A stretch of DNA of 64,000 bases from Carboxylicivirga linearis (lineage in GTDB: Bacteria; Bacteroidota; Bacteroidia; Bacteroidales; Marinilabiliaceae), in the NCBI RefSeq assembly GCF_018271995.1, contig NZ_JAGUCO010000017.1:49203-113202 (forward strand), in the 5' to 3' direction. Each line of letters opens with the position of its first letter. The stretch's first letter is position 1. The position numbers and the translations under genes were made by a program. The notes beneath the pieces are model-generated. The model was not told the DNA's origin and did no database searches. It worked only from the letters and a program-made list of their open reading frames with translations. Positions 9,717 through 18,754 of the stretch are shown one piece after another.

Positions 9717-11081
9717 TCAAATTTTTCTATCCTCCTCTTTTGCTAGTGGGTCCCAAGCTGCGTTGTTGAGGTCGGAGTGACGAGATAACAATATAGTCGC
9801 CAACACCGACACTCCCATCAAATAAGGATAAAACAAATACTGCATTATTTCAAAAGGAGTTACCGTCATCGAAGCCAAACCAACGGCTGCCAGTATCTGG
9901 GCTCCATAAGGCAGAGCACCTTGCACAAAGCACGACGCTGTATCCATTAAACTGGCCGAACGCTTGGGTTCAATCGTAAATTTGGTAGCAATATTTTTAA
10001 CAATTGGGCCACCCATTAGAATTGCAATGGTATTGTTTGCTGTAAAAACATTTACAATGGAAGTAACGGCAACAATAGTTATTTCAGCCCCTCGCTTCCC
10101 TTTGGCTCTTTTTTCAATAGTATGAAGTAAATAGTCTATACCACCGTTTGCCTTTACAATCTCAACCAATCCGCCGACCAAGAGCGATATAACTACAATC
10201 TCAGCCATCCCCAACATTCCATTACTGGTAGCTGACATTATTTGCCATCCATCCATTACCGCATCATTAACAGGCAATACTAAACCTACAATTGCCGACA
10301 AAATAGTTCCGCCCAGCAACACTACAAAAACATTCACACCTGCTAAAGCAAATACTAAAACTGCCAAATAAGGAATGATACGAAGCCAATCTCCTGACAG
10401 CAATTCCACATCTTGCTGATCACCCGATCCACCCAACAATAAATAAAGAATTATTGAAATAACTGCCGCCGGCAAAACCAGCTTAATATTCATATTAAAC
10501 TTATCGCGCATAGAACTGCCTTGTGTTCTTGCTGCTGCAATAGTAGTATCTGATATCATCGATAAATTATCGCCAAACATAGCACCACCAATTACCGCTC
10601 CCAATGCCAGTGCAGACGAAAACTGTGCTGTTTCGGCCAGCTCTAAAGCAACCGGCGAGAGCGCTACTACAGTTCCTACCGAAGTACCCACCGACAAAGC
10701 AATAAAACTGCCAATCACAAATAATCCAACCAACAGTACCTCACCCGGCAGAATACTTAAACCTATCCGCACAGTAGCATCAACAGCACCCACTTCGCGG
10801 GCCAATCCGGCAAAACCACCTGCCATCAAAAAAATCAGACACATCATCATTATTCCTGAGTGTCCCATTCCCTTGGTGAAAAGCTCCATTTTTTTCGAAA
10901 TGGTTTTACCGGGTGCCATAGCCACAGCAACAATGGCTGCCACAAAAAACGAAATTAAAATAGGCATTCGATAGAAATCGCCTCCAATAATTCCGGGTAC
11001 CAAATAAATAACAAGAAATATACCGACCGGCAACAAGGCCTTTAAACCATTCATCTTCATGCTAAAAACTTTAAGTCGCAA
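9717..11081 (-). CDS. NhaC-family Na+/H+ antiporter
   Basis: A 454-residue polytopic inner-membrane protein with about eleven hydrophobic segments. Motifs seen are the conserved loop ALGAVIGGAMFGDNLSMISDTT and the later NVFTANNTIAILMGGP, both typical of the NhaC branch of the ion-transporter superfamily. The family exchanges cytoplasmic Na+ for protons, and some members move amino-acid substrates. The start could be residue 1 or the Met at residue 8 or 10; the longer form is listed. It stands alone: the 3' side is the repeat-bearing intergenic region and the 5' side carries a 21-bp tandem array. Confidence 0.85.
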   Translation of the reverse strand: MRLKVFSMKMNGLKALLPVGIFLVIYLVPGIIGGDFYRMPILISFFVAAIVAVAMAPGKTISKKMELFTKGMGHSGIMMMCLIFLMAGGFAGLAREVGAVDATVRIGLSILPGEVLLVGLFVIGSFIALSVGTSVGTVVALSPVALELAETAQFSSALALGAVIGGAMFGDNLSMISDTTIAAARTQGSSMRDKFNMNIKLVLPAAVISIILYLLLGGSGDQQDVELLSGDWLRIIPYLAVLVFALAGVNVFVVLLGGTILSAIVGLVLPVNDAVMDGWQIMSATSNGMLGMAEIVVISLLVGGLVEIVKANGGIDYLLHTIEKRAKGKRGAEITIVAVTSIVNVFTANNTIAILMGGPIVKNIATKFTIEPKRSASLMDTASCFVQGALPYGAQILAAVGLASMTVTPFEIMQYLFYPYLMGVSVLATILLSRHSDLNNAAWDPLAKEEDRKI

Positions 11082-11185
11082 AAAAACAAAAAATTAAAGA
11101 GAACAGCTAAACTCAAACAACTCACTTAGTTTTTTTTAGCGTTTTTTAGACTTATACCTGCTTTCGACATTATTAACAATAATAT

Positions 11186-11395
11186 TGCTTTACCCAAAGT
11201 ACTCATTGCTTTACTGTAAGTGCTTAATTTGCCATCCCTAGATAGCAATGCTTTAATCTAAGTGCTTAAATTGTAATCTAGAGATGACATTGCTTTACCT
11301 AAAGTACTCAATGCTTTACTCTAAATGCTTAATTTGTAATCCCGAGATAGCAATGTTTTCATCTAAGAGCTTAAATTGCAATCCAGAGATGACAA
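11186..11395. repeat. Tandem array of ten 21-bp units, organised as two 105-bp repeats
   Basis: Two adjacent 105-bp copies (11186-11290 and 11291-11395) have equal length and differ at about a dozen positions. Each divides into five 21-mers. Three are of type TGCTTTAnnnTAAGTGCTTAA and two of type WTTGYMATCYMKAGATRRCAW. The order is type 1, 1, 2, 1, 2 in both copies. Every occurrence of the GCTT word falls at a multiple of 7 bp. All frames contain stops, so the array is not coding now. One frame on the plus strand reads as imperfect heptads (ALPKVLI, LPSLDSN), suggesting a decayed heptapeptide repeat or a DNA-level repeat with two-helical-turn spacing. Confidence 0.85.
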
Positions 11396-11463
11396 TGCTT
11401 GTAATTCGTCCTAAAGAATTGTTGATAGATATTAATTAACCTGATAACAGAAGAATATAAAGG

Positions 11464-11496
11464 AAACAAAAAAGGGCAGGAAATAATCCTACCCTT
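11464..11496 (-). terminator. Rho-independent terminator of the tRNA operon
   Basis: A 10-bp stem with one mismatch (11472-11481 with 11487-11496, AAGGGYAGGA type) and a 5-nt loop. On the minus strand it runs into a T-rich tract. It starts a few bases beyond the 3' end of tRNA-Thr. Confidence 0.85.
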
Positions 11497-11500
11497 CGTG

Positions 11501-11572
11501 AGCCAATGACGAGAATTGAACTCGTGACCTCTTCCTTACCAAGGAAGCGCTCTACCCCTGAGCTACATCGGC
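11501..11572 (-). tRNA. tRNA-Thr (anticodon GGT)
   Basis: A 72-nt cloverleaf on the minus strand. The acceptor is GCCGATG/CATTGGC with one G-U pair, the D arm is AGCTCAGGGGTAGAGC, and the anticodon stem CTTCC/GGAAG encloses TTGGTAA. The T arm is ACGAG-TTCAATT-CTCGT. The discriminator is T and no CCA is encoded. It is co-transcribed downstream of tRNA-Gly, 8 nt apart. Confidence 0.97.
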
Positions 11573-11580
11573 AAAATGTG

Positions 11581-11653
<73 letters not shown>

Positions 11654-11682
11654 AATAAACACTGTTTCTTTTAACAGCGGTG

Positions 11683-11713
11683 CAAAAGTAGAACTTTTTT
11701 AATTTTCCGCAAA
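11683..11713 (-). promoter_or_regulatory. Bacteroidetes-type promoter of the tRNA-Gly/tRNA-Thr operon
   Basis: Read on the minus strand, a -33 TTTG (11710-11713) and a -7 TACTTTTG (11683-11690) are separated by exactly 19 nt, matching the consensus TTTG-N19-TAnnTTTG. It lies 30 nt before the tRNA-Gly 5' end. Confidence 0.85.
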
Positions 11714-11850
11714 TACTTTTTATTTTTTTTCATCCTATATAGCGCTTCATATGTTGTATTCCCACACAAAACTCATTTGATTCTAATGCATTAATCGGTT
11801 AACTTTAATAAAAGATTTTAACGCTTAAGTTTATTTTAATCCGTTCAATT

Positions 11851-12507
11851 ATGATTATTAACAAGCCTACTATTATTTTATTTATTAGCATCAGCTTGTT
11901 TTCCTCCATAGTTGCTCAAGAAAAAAGAAGTTGGTCATTTGAGTTTTTACCCGGTATTGCTGTTGTACCACCTATGCCGCTTAAAATAGAACAAGATGGT
12001 TTTAACGACCTTACAATAACAGCTCATTACAAAACCGAGTCATTACGATTACCTATTTACTATTCCTATCGTTTAGGAAGCTACAAGAATAACAAAGGCT
12101 GGAGTCTTGAAATGAATCATCTTAAAATATTTCTAAAAAACACCAACGATGAGATTCAACAAATAAGTGTTTCTCACGGATATAATCAGGTATTTCTTAA
12201 TCATCATATACTAAAAGAAAAATATACCTGGATAATGGGTGCAGGTGCCGTTATCGGACATCCTGAAAGCACCATTCGAAATCAAACATATACAGAGAAA
12301 GGAGGACTTTTTAATGATGGTTACTACCTTGCCGGAATAACCCTACAGGGAGCCATTTACTACCCACTCATTAACACTAAGCATTTTTGTTTACCTCTGG
12401 AAGCAAAGGTAAGTGCAGGATATGGAACCGTTCCTATTGTAGATGGTATGGCTCACATACCGGTTATTGCCTTTCACTTGTTAATGGGCCCATGCTTTAA
12501 ATGGTGA
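11851..12507 (+). CDS. Exported protein of unknown function, probable small outer-membrane barrel
   Basis: 218 residues with a signal peptide (about 1-22, ending SIVAQ). The mature part is rich in aromatic and alternating residues with repeated YxL/GAGAV segments and ends in FKW, as many outer-membrane beta-barrels do. No family is recognised with confidence. It stands between the tRNA promoter region and serB with its own spacing on both sides, so context gives no function. Confidence 0.6.
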   Translation: MIINKPTIILFISISLFSSIVAQEKRSWSFEFLPGIAVVPPMPLKIEQDGFNDLTITAHYKTESLRLPIYYSYRLGSYKNNKGWSLEMNHLKIFLKNTNDEIQQISVSHGYNQVFLNHHILKEKYTWIMGAGAVIGHPESTIRNQTYTEKGGLFNDGYYLAGITLQGAIYYPLINTKHFCLPLEAKVSAGYGTVPIVDGMAHIPVIAFHLLMGPCFKW

Positions 12508-12578
12508 CGAATTATTAAAGAAAGTAAAAACTATATTAAAGTTTAAAGTTACATCTACGGTTTTTTATTGCGATTTAT

Positions 12579-12586
12579 TACTTTTG
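12579..12586 (+). promoter_or_regulatory. Putative -7 promoter element for serB
   Basis: TACTTTTG matches TAnnTTTG and lies 21 nt before the serB ATG. No clear -33 TTTG is at the ideal distance. Confidence 0.5.
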
Positions 12587-12607
12587 CATCACTAACAAAA
12601 CATTATC

Positions 12608-13831
12608 ATGAATAAGAATAAGGAGATAATTCTTTTAAATATATCGGGAGAAGACAAACCGGGATTAACGGCTGCATTAACTAATATTCTATCTAATTAC
12701 GATGTTAATATTCTGGATATTGGTCAGGCTGTTATACACGAAGATTTAGGTTTAGGTATTTTATTTGAAGTGCCCGCCACTAACGAATCCTCTCCTATTT
12801 TAAAAGATCTTCTTTTTAAATCATACGAGCTGGGTGTGAATATCAAATTCACTCCTATTACCGAAAAGAAATACAACGAGTGGGTAGGTCACCAAGGGAA
12901 AGAACGCTTTATTATTACATTATTATCCCGTAAGCTGCAAGCTTCTCAGCTTTCGAAAGTAACCGATGTAATATCTACTCAAGGATTAAATATTGATTAT
13001 ATCACGCGTTTGAGTGGTCGTGTCATGTTAAACGATGATCAAAAAAATTCCAAATCAGTTGTGGAATTTTCGGTACGCGGAACACCAAAGAACTCTGAAG
13101 GTATGAAGCAGGAATTTATGTCAATATCAAAAGAATTTGGCATAGATATCGCTTTCCAGGCCGACAACATATTCCGCCGTAACCGCCGATTGGTTTGTTT
13201 TGATATGGACTCAACACTTATTCAAACAGAAGTTATTGACGAGTTAGCCATTAAAGCCGGTGTAGGTGATAAGGTAATTGCCATTACCGAAGCTGCCATG
13301 CGCGGCGAGATCGACTTTAATGAAAGTTTTAAGCAACGGGTGGCTCTTTTAAAAGGATTGGATGAATCGGTAATGAAAGAAATTGCCGAAAATCTGCCTA
13401 TTACCGAAGGAGCTGAGCGTTTATTTAAAACACTTAAGAAATACGGTTACCGAACAGCCATTTTATCGGGTGGATTCAACTATTTTGGTAATTATCTAAA
13501 AAGCAAACTGGATATCGACTACGTTTTTGCCAACGAACTGGAAATACTAGATGGTAAGTTAACAGGTCGTCATACAGGCGAAATTGTGAATGGTGAGAAA
13601 AAAGCAGAACTTCTTAAACTTCTTGCTTTCAAAGAAGATATCCACCTCGATCAGGTGATTGCTGTGGGTGATGGATCAAACGATTTACCAATGTTGAAAC
13701 AAGCTGGTTTAGGTATTGCTTTTCATGCTAAGCCTAAAGTAAAAGCATCGGCTAAAAACCATATATCAACCATTGGACTGGATGCGATTTTGTATTTATT
13801 AGGCTTCAGAGACAGAGAAATAAATATCTAA
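12608..13831 (+). CDS. serB: Phosphoserine phosphatase SerB with N-terminal ACT domains
   Basis: 407 residues. Two ACT-like regulatory domains fill about residues 5-180 (NISGEDKPGLTAALTNILSNY begins the first). The HAD phosphatase follows: motif I FDMDSTLI near 198-205 with nucleophile and acid Asp, motif II LSGGFNYF, a conserved Lys region, and motif IV VGDGSNDLPML. It dephosphorylates phosphoserine, the last step of serine synthesis, in the cytoplasm. The ACT domains suggest amino-acid feedback binding, as in other long SerB proteins. It is monocistronic, with its own promoter. Confidence 0.95.
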   Translation: MNKNKEIILLNISGEDKPGLTAALTNILSNYDVNILDIGQAVIHEDLGLGILFEVPATNESSPILKDLLFKSYELGVNIKFTPITEKKYNEWVGHQGKERFIITLLSRKLQASQLSKVTDVISTQGLNIDYITRLSGRVMLNDDQKNSKSVVEFSVRGTPKNSEGMKQEFMSISKEFGIDIAFQADNIFRRNRRLVCFDMDSTLIQTEVIDELAIKAGVGDKVIAITEAAMRGEIDFNESFKQRVALLKGLDESVMKEIAENLPITEGAERLFKTLKKYGYRTAILSGGFNYFGNYLKSKLDIDYVFANELEILDGKLTGRHTGEIVNGEKKAELLKLLAFKEDIHLDQVIAVGDGSNDLPMLKQAGLGIAFHAKPKVKASAKNHISTIGLDAILYLLGFRDREINI

Positions 13832-13977
13832 TCTCTGATAGAAAACTCCAGTTTTTCAGCATTGCAAGCCGTAAATACGAAGCTTTCTTTGACAGAGATT
13901 GTGTTTTATTACAAACACCTTCCAAACATATCAACACCATTTAACAATTGATGACTACTTTATAAGTCAGATATTAC

Positions 13978-13985
13978 TACTTTTG
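13978..13985 (+). promoter_or_regulatory. Putative -7 promoter element for tcdA
   Basis: TACTTTTG at 24 nt before the ATG, the same word as upstream of serB and the tRNAs. Confidence 0.5.
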
Positions 13986-14009
13986 CGCCCAAATTTTAGT
14001 ATGTAAGGA

Positions 14010-14798
14010 ATGAGCAAAGGTATTTTTCACAGAGCCGAGTTGATACTGGGAACCGATAAGATGCAAAACATTGCATCTAAAAAAGTGATTTTATTTGGCA
14101 TTGGAGGTGTTGGCAGTTGGTGTGCCGAAAGTCTTATCCGTACAGGAGTGATGGATTTAACCATTGTTGATAGCGATAGAGTGACAGCCAGTAACATCAA
14201 TCGTCAGTTAATGGCAACCTCCAAAACGGTTGGCGAAGTTAAAACCGAAGCACTGAAAAATCGTTTGCTCGACATCAACCCCAATGCTAATATTACTTCG
14301 CTTCAGAAGATATACAGTCGTGAAACATCGCAAGATTTCGACCTAAATAAATACGATGTAATTATTGATGCCATCGATAGCCTGGGCAGTAAGGTTCACC
14401 TTATCAGGGCGGCCACCGAAACTGATGCTCTTTTTGTTTCATCAATGGGAGCAGCTTTAAAAGTAGATCCTACCCGAGTTCGGGTTGATGAATTTTGGAA
14501 AGTTCAGGGCTGCCCTCTGGCCCGTAAAATCCGCAAACTGGTTCGTAAAGTGGGTAAACCTGGTAAACCATTTATGTGCGTTTACAGCGATGAAGTGATG
14601 GAAAACATCGTTTTGGATGAACCTACAAACACAGAGCATCAACCCGAAGAAAAAGAAACAACCGGCCCCGGTGATCCTGAACTGGTTAATCATGATTGGT
14701 CCGATAAAAAAGCAGTTATCAACGGATCATTAGCCCATATTACAGCCATCTTTGGTTTTACTTTGGCCGGTTTAATCATTCAGGAACTTACTAAATAA
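14010..14798 (+). CDS. tcdA: tRNA threonylcarbamoyladenosine dehydratase TcdA
   Basis: 262 residues of the E1/ThiF-like family. The ATP-binding glycine loop GIGGVGSWCAESLIRTGV starts near residue 30, followed by DSDRVTASNINRQL with the family Arg and Asn residues. The C-terminal hydrophobic helix (GSLAHITAIFGFTLAGLIIQ) is typical of TcdA (CsdL/YgdL). The enzyme uses ATP to cyclise t6A37 of tRNA to ct6A. The window also carries a Sua5-type enzyme (33055) that starts t6A synthesis. The next gene is 69 bp away and is probably transcribed separately. Confidence 0.93.
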   Translation: MSKGIFHRAELILGTDKMQNIASKKVILFGIGGVGSWCAESLIRTGVMDLTIVDSDRVTASNINRQLMATSKTVGEVKTEALKNRLLDINPNANITSLQKIYSRETSQDFDLNKYDVIIDAIDSLGSKVHLIRAATETDALFVSSMGAALKVDPTRVRVDEFWKVQGCPLARKIRKLVRKVGKPGKPFMCVYSDEVMENIVLDEPTNTEHQPEEKETTGPGDPELVNHDWSDKKAVINGSLAHITAIFGFTLAGLIIQELTK

Positions 14799-14867
14799 AA
14801 GGAGACACAAGCTTTATCGGCAAAAAGGTTTCAAAATCCTATCTTTAGGGTTCGAAAAACCTAAAAG

Positions 14868-17438
14868 ATGAAATTTACATACCTATTTTCTCTACTATTA
14901 ATTGTACTAAGTTCTTGCCATTTAATTCCCACACAATGGCCCGAAGATGGTGTACCCCATCCTTTGGCAAAAGAACGAGCAGCTCGCATCCAGAATTTAA
15001 ATTACTTTTTATCAATGGATGTGCCAGATAAGGCATCTGAATCAATTTCCGCTCAATCCCTTATAAGCTTTTCTCTTTCCGATCAAACAGATGATCTTTT
15101 TTTGGATTTTAAAGCCGACAGTGCTCAATTACAACAAATAATTTTAAATAACGATACGCTCATTCCACGCATTGTTAATGAGCATATCATGCTTCCTAAG
15201 GCATCGCTGAAAGAGCAAAATGAAGTAATGATTGATTTCATTATGGGCGATGGGCCTTTAAACCGTAACGATAATTACTTCTATTCGTTATTTGTACCAG
15301 ACAGAGCCCGATCAGCCATTCCTTGTTTCGATCAGCCTGATATAAAAGGTGAATTCTCAGTTAAAATGACCATCCCTCAACATTGGGAAGGAATTGCCAA
15401 CGGTGTACAGATACTAACTCAGGATTTAGATATGCATAGAAAAACAGTTGAGTTTGCTTTATCTAAACCGATCAGCACATATTTATGGGCGTTTGCTGCC
15501 GGTGAGTTCAAACGCGAAACGATTGAATGGAAGGGTAAGTCCATTGGTCTGTATCATATGGTCGATGACACATCAAAAGTAAATCGTAACCTTAAAACCA
15601 TTTTCTCCCAAACAACAAAATCACTGGATTGGCTCGAAGACTATACCAGCTATCCGTATCCATACGAACATTATAATCTGGTAGCCATCCCATCTTTTCA
15701 GTTTGGAGGCATGGAGCACCCGGGAGCAACCTACTATCGTTCTGAACGGATTTTCCTGGATGAAAATCCAACGCAGAATGAAGAAATAAATCGTGCCAAC
15801 CTAATAGCGCATGAAACAGCTCATATGTGGTTTGGGGATTTGGTAACCATGACATGGTTTGAAGAAGTATGGCTAAAAGAGGTCTTTGCCAATTTTATGG
15901 CTGATAAAATAACGCAACCATGGTTTGATAACATCAATCATAAGCTTCAATTTTTGTTAGCACACTTTCCGAGTGCCTACTCAGTTGACAGAAGTGAAGG
16001 AACCAATGCCATTAATCAGAAGTTACTTAACCTAAAGAATGCTGGAACATTGTACGGTTCCATTATTTATCACAAATCACCTATTGTAATGGCCCAACTC
16101 GAAAATATGGTTGGTTCAGATAAATTACAAACAGGAATTCAGGAATACATTAGCAGCTTTGCCTTTGCCAATGCTACATGGGACGATTTAATTAATTGCA
16201 TTGACAAACTAACCGAACACGACCTGAGTGTTTGGAGTAACACCTGGGTAAATGAGCCTGGCCGTCCGGTTATTGCCATGACGCCACCAAATGACAATTA
16301 TGATTCATGGACATTGCAACAATTTCCTGAACACCCCGAATTAACCTCAGAAACTACCTACTGGCCACAACAATTAAACATTCTGAATGCTAACAATAAT
16401 TCTAAAGTGGAATATTTTGATGCCATTGTTTCGGTTGATAAGAACATAGCATATCCCAACACATTATTCTTTAGTGATGAAATGGGATATGGTCTTTTCA
16501 GAATGAATGGTCAACAGATTAATTATTGGATGAATCACACTTTTGATTTGGAAGATCCTTTACTAAGAGGCCGGTCAACCATTAATTTATATGAAAATTT
16601 TTGGGACGGAAGAATTGATCCTTCTAAATACATCAATTTCTTACTAAAAAACATTTATACAGAAGACGAACCTCTATTAATCAATCTATATGCCAATCAG
16701 TTGAAAAGCATTTTCTGGAAAACCATCCCTCAGGATTCATGGGTAAGAATAAGTAAAGAGATTACAAAAACGGTTCGCACCAAAGCAAAGGCAATTGATA
16801 ACCTGGCGACAAAAAAAACTTTATTAAATCTTTGGATGAATATTGCCTTGGATACCCAATCGTATGAACAAATGGTTGAACTGTGCGATAAAGAAAACAC
16901 CTTTTATGGCGCCGAACTAAGTGATCGTAATCGCGTTGATATAGTTTCACAACTAGCAATTAAGCAATTCCCGAATTGGCAAGCTTGTTACAATAAAGTC
17001 ATCAAGCAAATAGAAAATGACGATTTGAAAAATATGATGACATTCGCACTCCCCGCCCTTTCAAACAATACCAAAGACAGAGACTTATTCTGGGCATCAT
17101 TAAGTAACCAGGAAAATCGCTCAAAAGAAAAATGGGTTGAGCTCTCTCTCTCCTATCTGCACCATCCGCTGCGCCAACAACATTCCATTCATTATCTTAT
17201 GAAGAATTTAGAAATGCTGGAAGAAATACAAATGACCGGAGACATCTTTTTCCCGTTTGGCTGGCTTCAAAACAGTTTAGGTATGTATTCATCGAAGAAT
17301 CTTGTTGACATAGTTGATCAGTTTTTGACTAATCATCCTAATTACCCCGATCACCTTAAAAAGAAGATTTTACAGAACATCGACCAAGCTAAACGATCTG
17401 TTACAATTAGAAAGCAGTTTTACAAAACCGCCTTCTAA
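14868..17438 (+). CDS. M1-family zinc aminopeptidase, lipoprotein
   Basis: 856 residues. An N-terminal lipoprotein signal (lipobox LSSC, Cys17) predicts membrane anchoring facing the periplasm. The M1 substrate motif appears as FGGMEHPGA instead of GAMEN. The zinc site HETAHMWFGDLVTM is near residue 315, and the third ligand lies in WLKEVFANFMAD about 18 residues later. The family removes N-terminal residues from peptides. The C-terminal alpha-helical ERAP-like region is present, so the length is normal. The GGMEH form is a known subfamily variation rather than damage. Confidence 0.92.
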   Translation: MKFTYLFSLLLIVLSSCHLIPTQWPEDGVPHPLAKERAARIQNLNYFLSMDVPDKASESISAQSLISFSLSDQTDDLFLDFKADSAQLQQIILNNDTLIPRIVNEHIMLPKASLKEQNEVMIDFIMGDGPLNRNDNYFYSLFVPDRARSAIPCFDQPDIKGEFSVKMTIPQHWEGIANGVQILTQDLDMHRKTVEFALSKPISTYLWAFAAGEFKRETIEWKGKSIGLYHMVDDTSKVNRNLKTIFSQTTKSLDWLEDYTSYPYPYEHYNLVAIPSFQFGGMEHPGATYYRSERIFLDENPTQNEEINRANLIAHETAHMWFGDLVTMTWFEEVWLKEVFANFMADKITQPWFDNINHKLQFLLAHFPSAYSVDRSEGTNAINQKLLNLKNAGTLYGSIIYHKSPIVMAQLENMVGSDKLQTGIQEYISSFAFANATWDDLINCIDKLTEHDLSVWSNTWVNEPGRPVIAMTPPNDNYDSWTLQQFPEHPELTSETTYWPQQLNILNANNNSKVEYFDAIVSVDKNIAYPNTLFFSDEMGYGLFRMNGQQINYWMNHTFDLEDPLLRGRSTINLYENFWDGRIDPSKYINFLLKNIYTEDEPLLINLYANQLKSIFWKTIPQDSWVRISKEITKTVRTKAKAIDNLATKKTLLNLWMNIALDTQSYEQMVELCDKENTFYGAELSDRNRVDIVSQLAIKQFPNWQACYNKVIKQIENDDLKNMMTFALPALSNNTKDRDLFWASLSNQENRSKEKWVELSLSYLHHPLRQQHSIHYLMKNLEMLEEIQMTGDIFFPFGWLQNSLGMYSSKNLVDIVDQFLTNHPNYPDHLKKKILQNIDQAKRSVTIRKQFYKTAF

Positions 17439-17546
17439 ACAAGCCCTTAAAACACTATCAATGAAGACGTTTGTTAATTAGTGAAATTTTTCTGAAATTA
17501 AACCAATTTAATACTATCTTCGCAAAATCAAATAACAGGTTTTCTG

Positions 17547-18671
17547 ATGGAAATTATTATTAAAGAAGTAACAAATAACCAGACTCTTAACGACTTTGTT
17601 AAGTTTCCGTATCAACTATATAAATCAAATAAATATTGGGTACCTCCAATGATCGACGAAGAAAAAAGTGCGTTGGTACCTGAGAAAAATCCTGCATTTG
17701 AATTTTGTACCGTTAAGTTGTGGGTAGCCTACATCGACAATAAATGTGTTGGTCGTGTTGGGGGTATCATCAATTCATTGTGGATTGAGAAAAAAGGCGA
17801 AAAAGTAGGCCGTTTTACTCGTCCTGAATTTATCGACAACAAAGAGGTATCAGCCAAGTTGATGGAAACCGTAGAGGGTTGGTTAAAGTCGGAAGGCATG
17901 ATTGAAGTACAAGGCCCATTAGGCTTTTCGAACCTTGATCATCAGGGCTGTTTAATTGAAGGGCACGACTGGCTTCCTTCTGTTGCTTCAGATTACCATA
18001 TGGATTATTACCTTGAGCATTTTGAAGCTTTGGGTTACGAAAAAGAAATTGACTGGTTAGAATTTCGAATTACTTTCCCTGACGCTTTACCTGAAAAATC
18101 GTTTAAGGTAGCCGATATGCTTATTAAGCGTTATGGATTAAAACCTCAAAACTTTAAATCATCCAAAGAGCTTGAGCCCTATAAAGAGAAGGTATTTGAA
18201 CTATTCAACAAAGCTTTTGCTGAGTTATTCGGAACCTTTAAACTTCCTCCTAAGGTGATTGAGTTTTATATGAATAAATATTTTCCGATTCTCAATCCCA
18301 GATATGTAAAAATCATATTGGATAAGGAAGATGAAATGGCCGGTTTCCTGATTGCTTTACCGTCACTTTCTAAAGCCATGCAAAAAGCCAAAGGTAAATT
18401 ATTACCATTCGGATGGTGGCATATTATGAGAGCGTTAAAGAAACCTACTGAAATGGACTTAATGCTAACAGGCGTTAAACCCGAATTGCAAAAGATGGGT
18501 GTGGCTGCATTGCTAATGAACGACCTTTGGAAAACAGCCAAAGAAGATGGCATTAAATATGTTGAAACAACAGGAATGCTTGAAAACAACCATGTAGCTA
18601 TTCAAATGTGGAAATCATTTGATCACATACAACATAAACGTAAGCGTTGCTTCAAAAAGACACTAAACTAA
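17547..18671 (+). CDS. GNAT-like acyltransferase family protein
   Basis: 374 residues, soluble. The N-terminal part (FPYQLYKSNKYWVPPMIDEEK) and the C-terminal part (LMLTGVKPELQKMGVAALLMND, then ETTGMLENNHVAIQMW) resemble the large Bacteroidetes acyl-CoA acyltransferase-like proteins with a GNAT fold. The substrate is unknown. The ATG is preceded by a possible -7 box (TATCTTCG, 17515-17522). A strong terminator follows, so it is a single-gene unit. Confidence 0.75.
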   Translation: MEIIIKEVTNNQTLNDFVKFPYQLYKSNKYWVPPMIDEEKSALVPEKNPAFEFCTVKLWVAYIDNKCVGRVGGIINSLWIEKKGEKVGRFTRPEFIDNKEVSAKLMETVEGWLKSEGMIEVQGPLGFSNLDHQGCLIEGHDWLPSVASDYHMDYYLEHFEALGYEKEIDWLEFRITFPDALPEKSFKVADMLIKRYGLKPQNFKSSKELEPYKEKVFELFNKAFAELFGTFKLPPKVIEFYMNKYFPILNPRYVKIILDKEDEMAGFLIALPSLSKAMQKAKGKLLPFGWWHIMRALKKPTEMDLMLTGVKPELQKMGVAALLMNDLWKTAKEDGIKYVETTGMLENNHVAIQMWKSFDHIQHKRKRCFKKTLN

Positions 18672-18694
18672 AAAATCTTAAATAGTAACTTTTC

Positions 18695-18727
18695 AGGTGT
18701 CTGTTTTCTTTTCAGACACCTTTTTTT
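18695..18727 (+). terminator. Rho-independent terminator
   Basis: A 9-bp perfect stem AGGTGTCTG (18695-18703) / CAGACACCT (18713-18721) with a 9-nt T-rich loop, followed by seven Ts. It ends the acyltransferase gene. Confidence 0.92.
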
Positions 18728-18754
18728 GGGCTTATATATTAGTAATTACAAAAA

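Noticed and set aside
11186..11395. CRISPR array
   Set aside because: Units of 21 bp adjoin directly with no unique spacers, and no cas genes are present; the same holds for 54470-54805.
14868..17438. M1 aminopeptidase as an inactivated homologue because GAMEN reads GGMEH
   Set aside because: The zinc ligands HETAH and the distal Glu are intact, and GGMEHPGA is a known subfamily form.
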